A stretch of 30,267 bases of DNA, from NCBI GenBank assembly GCA_016176815.1, contig JACOWL010000002.1:1-30267 (forward strand), read 5' to 3'. Positions 29,055 to 30,267 of this stretch are shown here, piece after piece (positions within the stretch are counted from its first letter, which is position 1; every line of letters starts with the position of its first letter). This DNA is from Candidatus Pacearchaeota archaeon. GTDB taxonomy: Archaea; Nanobdellota; Nanobdellia; Pacearchaeales; GW2011-AR1. Made by a program: the position numbers and the translations under genes. The notes beneath the pieces are model-generated. The model was not told the DNA's origin. It saw only the letters and a program-made list of their open reading frames with translations, and did no database searches.

Positions 29055-29675
29055 ATGAAAAACAAATTTATTTTAGGATTGATTTTAGGAATTTTTTTAG
29101 TTGGATTGGTTTCTGCTGGAATTACTGGATATGTTATAAGAGGACAATCTCTGTCAAGCGACGGCGTAACTGCAACTTTACAGAGCGTTGATAGATTCGG
29201 AACTGCTACGGTTGTTGTAAAAACCCCGACAGGCACAGAATCTGTTCAAATAACAGAAGGGCGAACTGCAACAACTTCGGAAGGAACTACAATCACAGCT
29301 TCTAATTTACGAACAGGTAGTCTTTTTAGCAGAGCAGGGGGAAATCTTCAAATTGCAAGAGGTCCTCAATTTGCCGGAATAGCGACGGGAACAGGAAATC
29401 AAACTAATCAGACTGGAAATACCTCTTGTATGATGTGCACGAAAAAATATCAAGTTTTAGAGGGCGAAGCAATTGTAGTGGACGGAAACACTTTTAGCAT
29501 TAATTATATGGATTCTGATAGTTCAGTATTATCAGTTAACCAGGGATTAACTTCTGATTTATTAGTAGGTCAGACGTTTATAGTTAATGGACAAATTGTA
29601 ACATTAACAGAGATTAATCCGCCCGTAGGTCTAGGAGTCGGTAATGTTCAATTTTGCCAATCATCTAGCTATTGA
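29055..29675 (+). CDS. Secreted or surface protein with signal peptide
   Basis: 206 aa. Signal peptide or anchor MKNKFILGLILGIFLVGLVSAGITGYVI, then a mature part rich in Thr, Ser, Gly and Val with beta-strand pattern (VTATLQSVDRFGTATVVVKTPTGTESVQITEG). A central CMMC pair (SCMMCTKKYQ) could bind a metal or form a disulfide. The second half repeats short strand-turn units (LSVNQGLTSDLLVGQTFIVNGQIVTLTEI). N-glycosylation sequons (NQTNQTGNTS) cluster in the middle. It looks like an extracytoplasmic structural protein; the family is not recognised. Strong Shine-Dalgarno and a hairpin terminator make it a well-expressed monocistron. Confidence 0.75.
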   Translation: MKNKFILGLILGIFLVGLVSAGITGYVIRGQSLSSDGVTATLQSVDRFGTATVVVKTPTGTESVQITEGRTATTSEGTTITASNLRTGSLFSRAGGNLQIARGPQFAGIATGTGNQTNQTGNTSCMMCTKKYQVLEGEAIVVDGNTFSINYMDSDSSVLSVNQGLTSDLLVGQTFIVNGQIVTLTEINPPVGLGVGNVQFCQSSSY

Positions 29676-29699
29676 TTATTAATTTTATTTTTTTACAAA

Positions 29700-29738
29700 C
29701 CGAGCAGAAATTTCTTGCTCGGAATTTTCTTTTTTTAC
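29700..29738 (+). terminator. Intrinsic-type hairpin terminator
   Basis: CCGAGCA (29700-29706) and TGCTCGG (29716-29722) form a perfect 7-bp stem, extended by GAAA/TTTC inside. It is followed by AATTTTCTTTTTTT, a T-rich tract. It lies 24 nt after the stop of the 29055 gene. Confidence 0.8.
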
Positions 29739-29784
29739 TTTTTTCTTGAACAGAAATGTTTAAAGAATATAAAACTTATCTTGC

Positions 29785-30105
29785 ATGATGAATAAAAGAA
29801 AATCCTTATTTCATTCTCTCACAGAACCATTTCATTTATTTTATTTAGGATTTTTAGCTTCTGTTGGTTTAGCTTTTGGAAGTGCCATGATAATTAATGT
29901 ATTAAAAGAATTAATTAAATTACAATTTGGATTTGAAAATCAAATTTATTCCGAAATAGCCTTCTTAATTCTTTATTTACCTTTTATTGTATATACCTAC
30001 AAATTTTTAGATATGCGGAAAGGTGGAGCTCTTAGAAATGGCTTTATTTTGTTTACAATTTTATATATATTAGAGCGACTTTATATTTATTTAAGGTATC
30101 TTTAA
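29785..30105 (+). CDS. Small multi-span membrane protein
   Basis: 106 aa. About three membrane helices: FYLGFLASVGLAFGSAMIINVL (19-40), IAFLILYLPFIVYTYKF (58-74) and FILFTILYILERLYIYLRYL at the end. The loop MRKGGALRNG is positively charged. No family is recognised. TATA-like tttaaagaatataaaac lies just upstream, with no Shine-Dalgarno (leaderless). The ATG at 29788 is an alternative start one codon later. Confidence 0.65.
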   Translation: MMNKRKSLFHSLTEPFHLFYLGFLASVGLAFGSAMIINVLKELIKLQFGFENQIYSEIAFLILYLPFIVYTYKFLDMRKGGALRNGFILFTILYILERLYIYLRYL

Positions 30106-30164
30106 TCCTTTGAAAATCTTTTATTCTATTAATCTTCTGCCAGCATTCATCTTTTTTAGTCAAT

Positions 30165-30266
30165 TCATTCCAAAAACAACAGCCCAATCATAACTAAAAT
30201 TCCGGCTATGAAAGCAATTAATTGTAAAATAGCGTTCCAAATTTTCGGCTCTTTATTCAATTCTGG
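30165..30266 (-). CDS. C-terminal fragment of a membrane protein (cut by the window edge)
   Basis: The open frame entering from the right edge reads PELNKEPKIWNAILQLIAFIAGILVMIGLLFLE-stop, a membrane helix at the very C-terminus. It is convergent with the 29785 gene. Tail-anchored or last-helix topology is likely. The rest lies outside the window, so the family cannot be named. Confidence 0.5.
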   Translation of the reverse strand, partial: PELNKEPKIWNAILQLIAFIAGILVMIGLLFLE

Positions 30267-30267
30267 G

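Noticed and set aside
28949..30106. 17-mer TTTAAGGTATCTTTAAT at about 28949 and 30090.
   Set aside because: One copy overlaps the end of a coding region and the other lies in a spacer without any shared arrangement. In AT-rich DNA this may be chance; no function is supported.

Overview
The window is AT-rich archaeal chromosome. Clamp-loader genes rfcS and rfcL, a family-B DNA polymerase, FEN1, a HerA-type ATPase, a Trm5-like and a TrmH-like tRNA methyltransferase, TATA boxes about 25-30 nt before many start codons (often giving leaderless or nearly leaderless mRNAs), very short proteins and gene-level toxin-antitoxin content point to a DPANN-type archaeon, probably Pacearchaeota/Woesearchaeota-like. 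The lineage is an inference. I recognised no rRNA, tRNA or CRISPR array.

Layout: (1) 1-3850, coiled-coil ORF, rfcS, then a compact trmH-like / CYTH / rfcL run. (2) 3964-5556, a large coiled-coil plus helical-repeat protein. (3) 5557-7135, a gene remnant, a dispersed repeat, and an autoregulated-looking two-gene unit (AbrB-like DNA-binding domain fused to a nucleotidyltransferase, plus a small helical protein). (4) 7168-8470, two 129-bp imperfect palindromes with integron attC-like ends, bracketing two small membrane-protein genes: a candidate gene cassette. (5) 8576-11983, pcm, a frameshifted HerA ATPase whose 3' end is duplicated around a repeat, a small ORF and a Trm5-like gene. (6) 11984-12536, repeat-filled spacer. 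(7) 12537-18086 on the minus strand, a long set of tightly coupled small genes, mostly unrecognised, including two micro-ORFs, a possible lipoprotein, a lytic-transglycosylase-like protein, a protein whose C-terminus looks like a diversity-generating-retroelement target, and a membrane/coiled-coil protein. (8) 18185-22086, a RelE-like toxin with a winged-helix-like partner and a 29-aa ORF, a Fic protein with an inverted-repeat operator, a membrane protein, and a HEPN/MNT pair. (9) 22095-23929, FEN1 and a frameshifted TauE/SafE transporter. (10) 23930-25960, repeats, two small minus-strand genes (one broken by an exact 82-bp tandem duplication) and a membrane-anchored HExxH protein. (11) 25961-30267, polB, a wHTH regulator, a secreted protein with a strong Shine-Dalgarno and a hairpin terminator, and two membrane proteins.

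Three things stand out. First, an attC-like cassette in an archaeon: the inner ends GTTGGGC and GCCCAAC are exact complements, as expected for an excisable circle. Second, short repeat elements that sit in frame inside essential genes: two copies of one element plus one of another in polB, and one copy in the nucleotidyltransferase gene; the first element has a hairpin with a compensatory base-pair change between copies. Third, the minus-strand envelope-type operon with a peptidoglycan-hydrolase fold in an organism expected to lack peptidoglycan, followed by a putative hypervariable surface protein behind three tandem palindromic operator-like boxes. Several genes are broken (herA, tauE, the 25150 gene); two breaks are single-base gains in A5/T5 runs and could be assembly errors.
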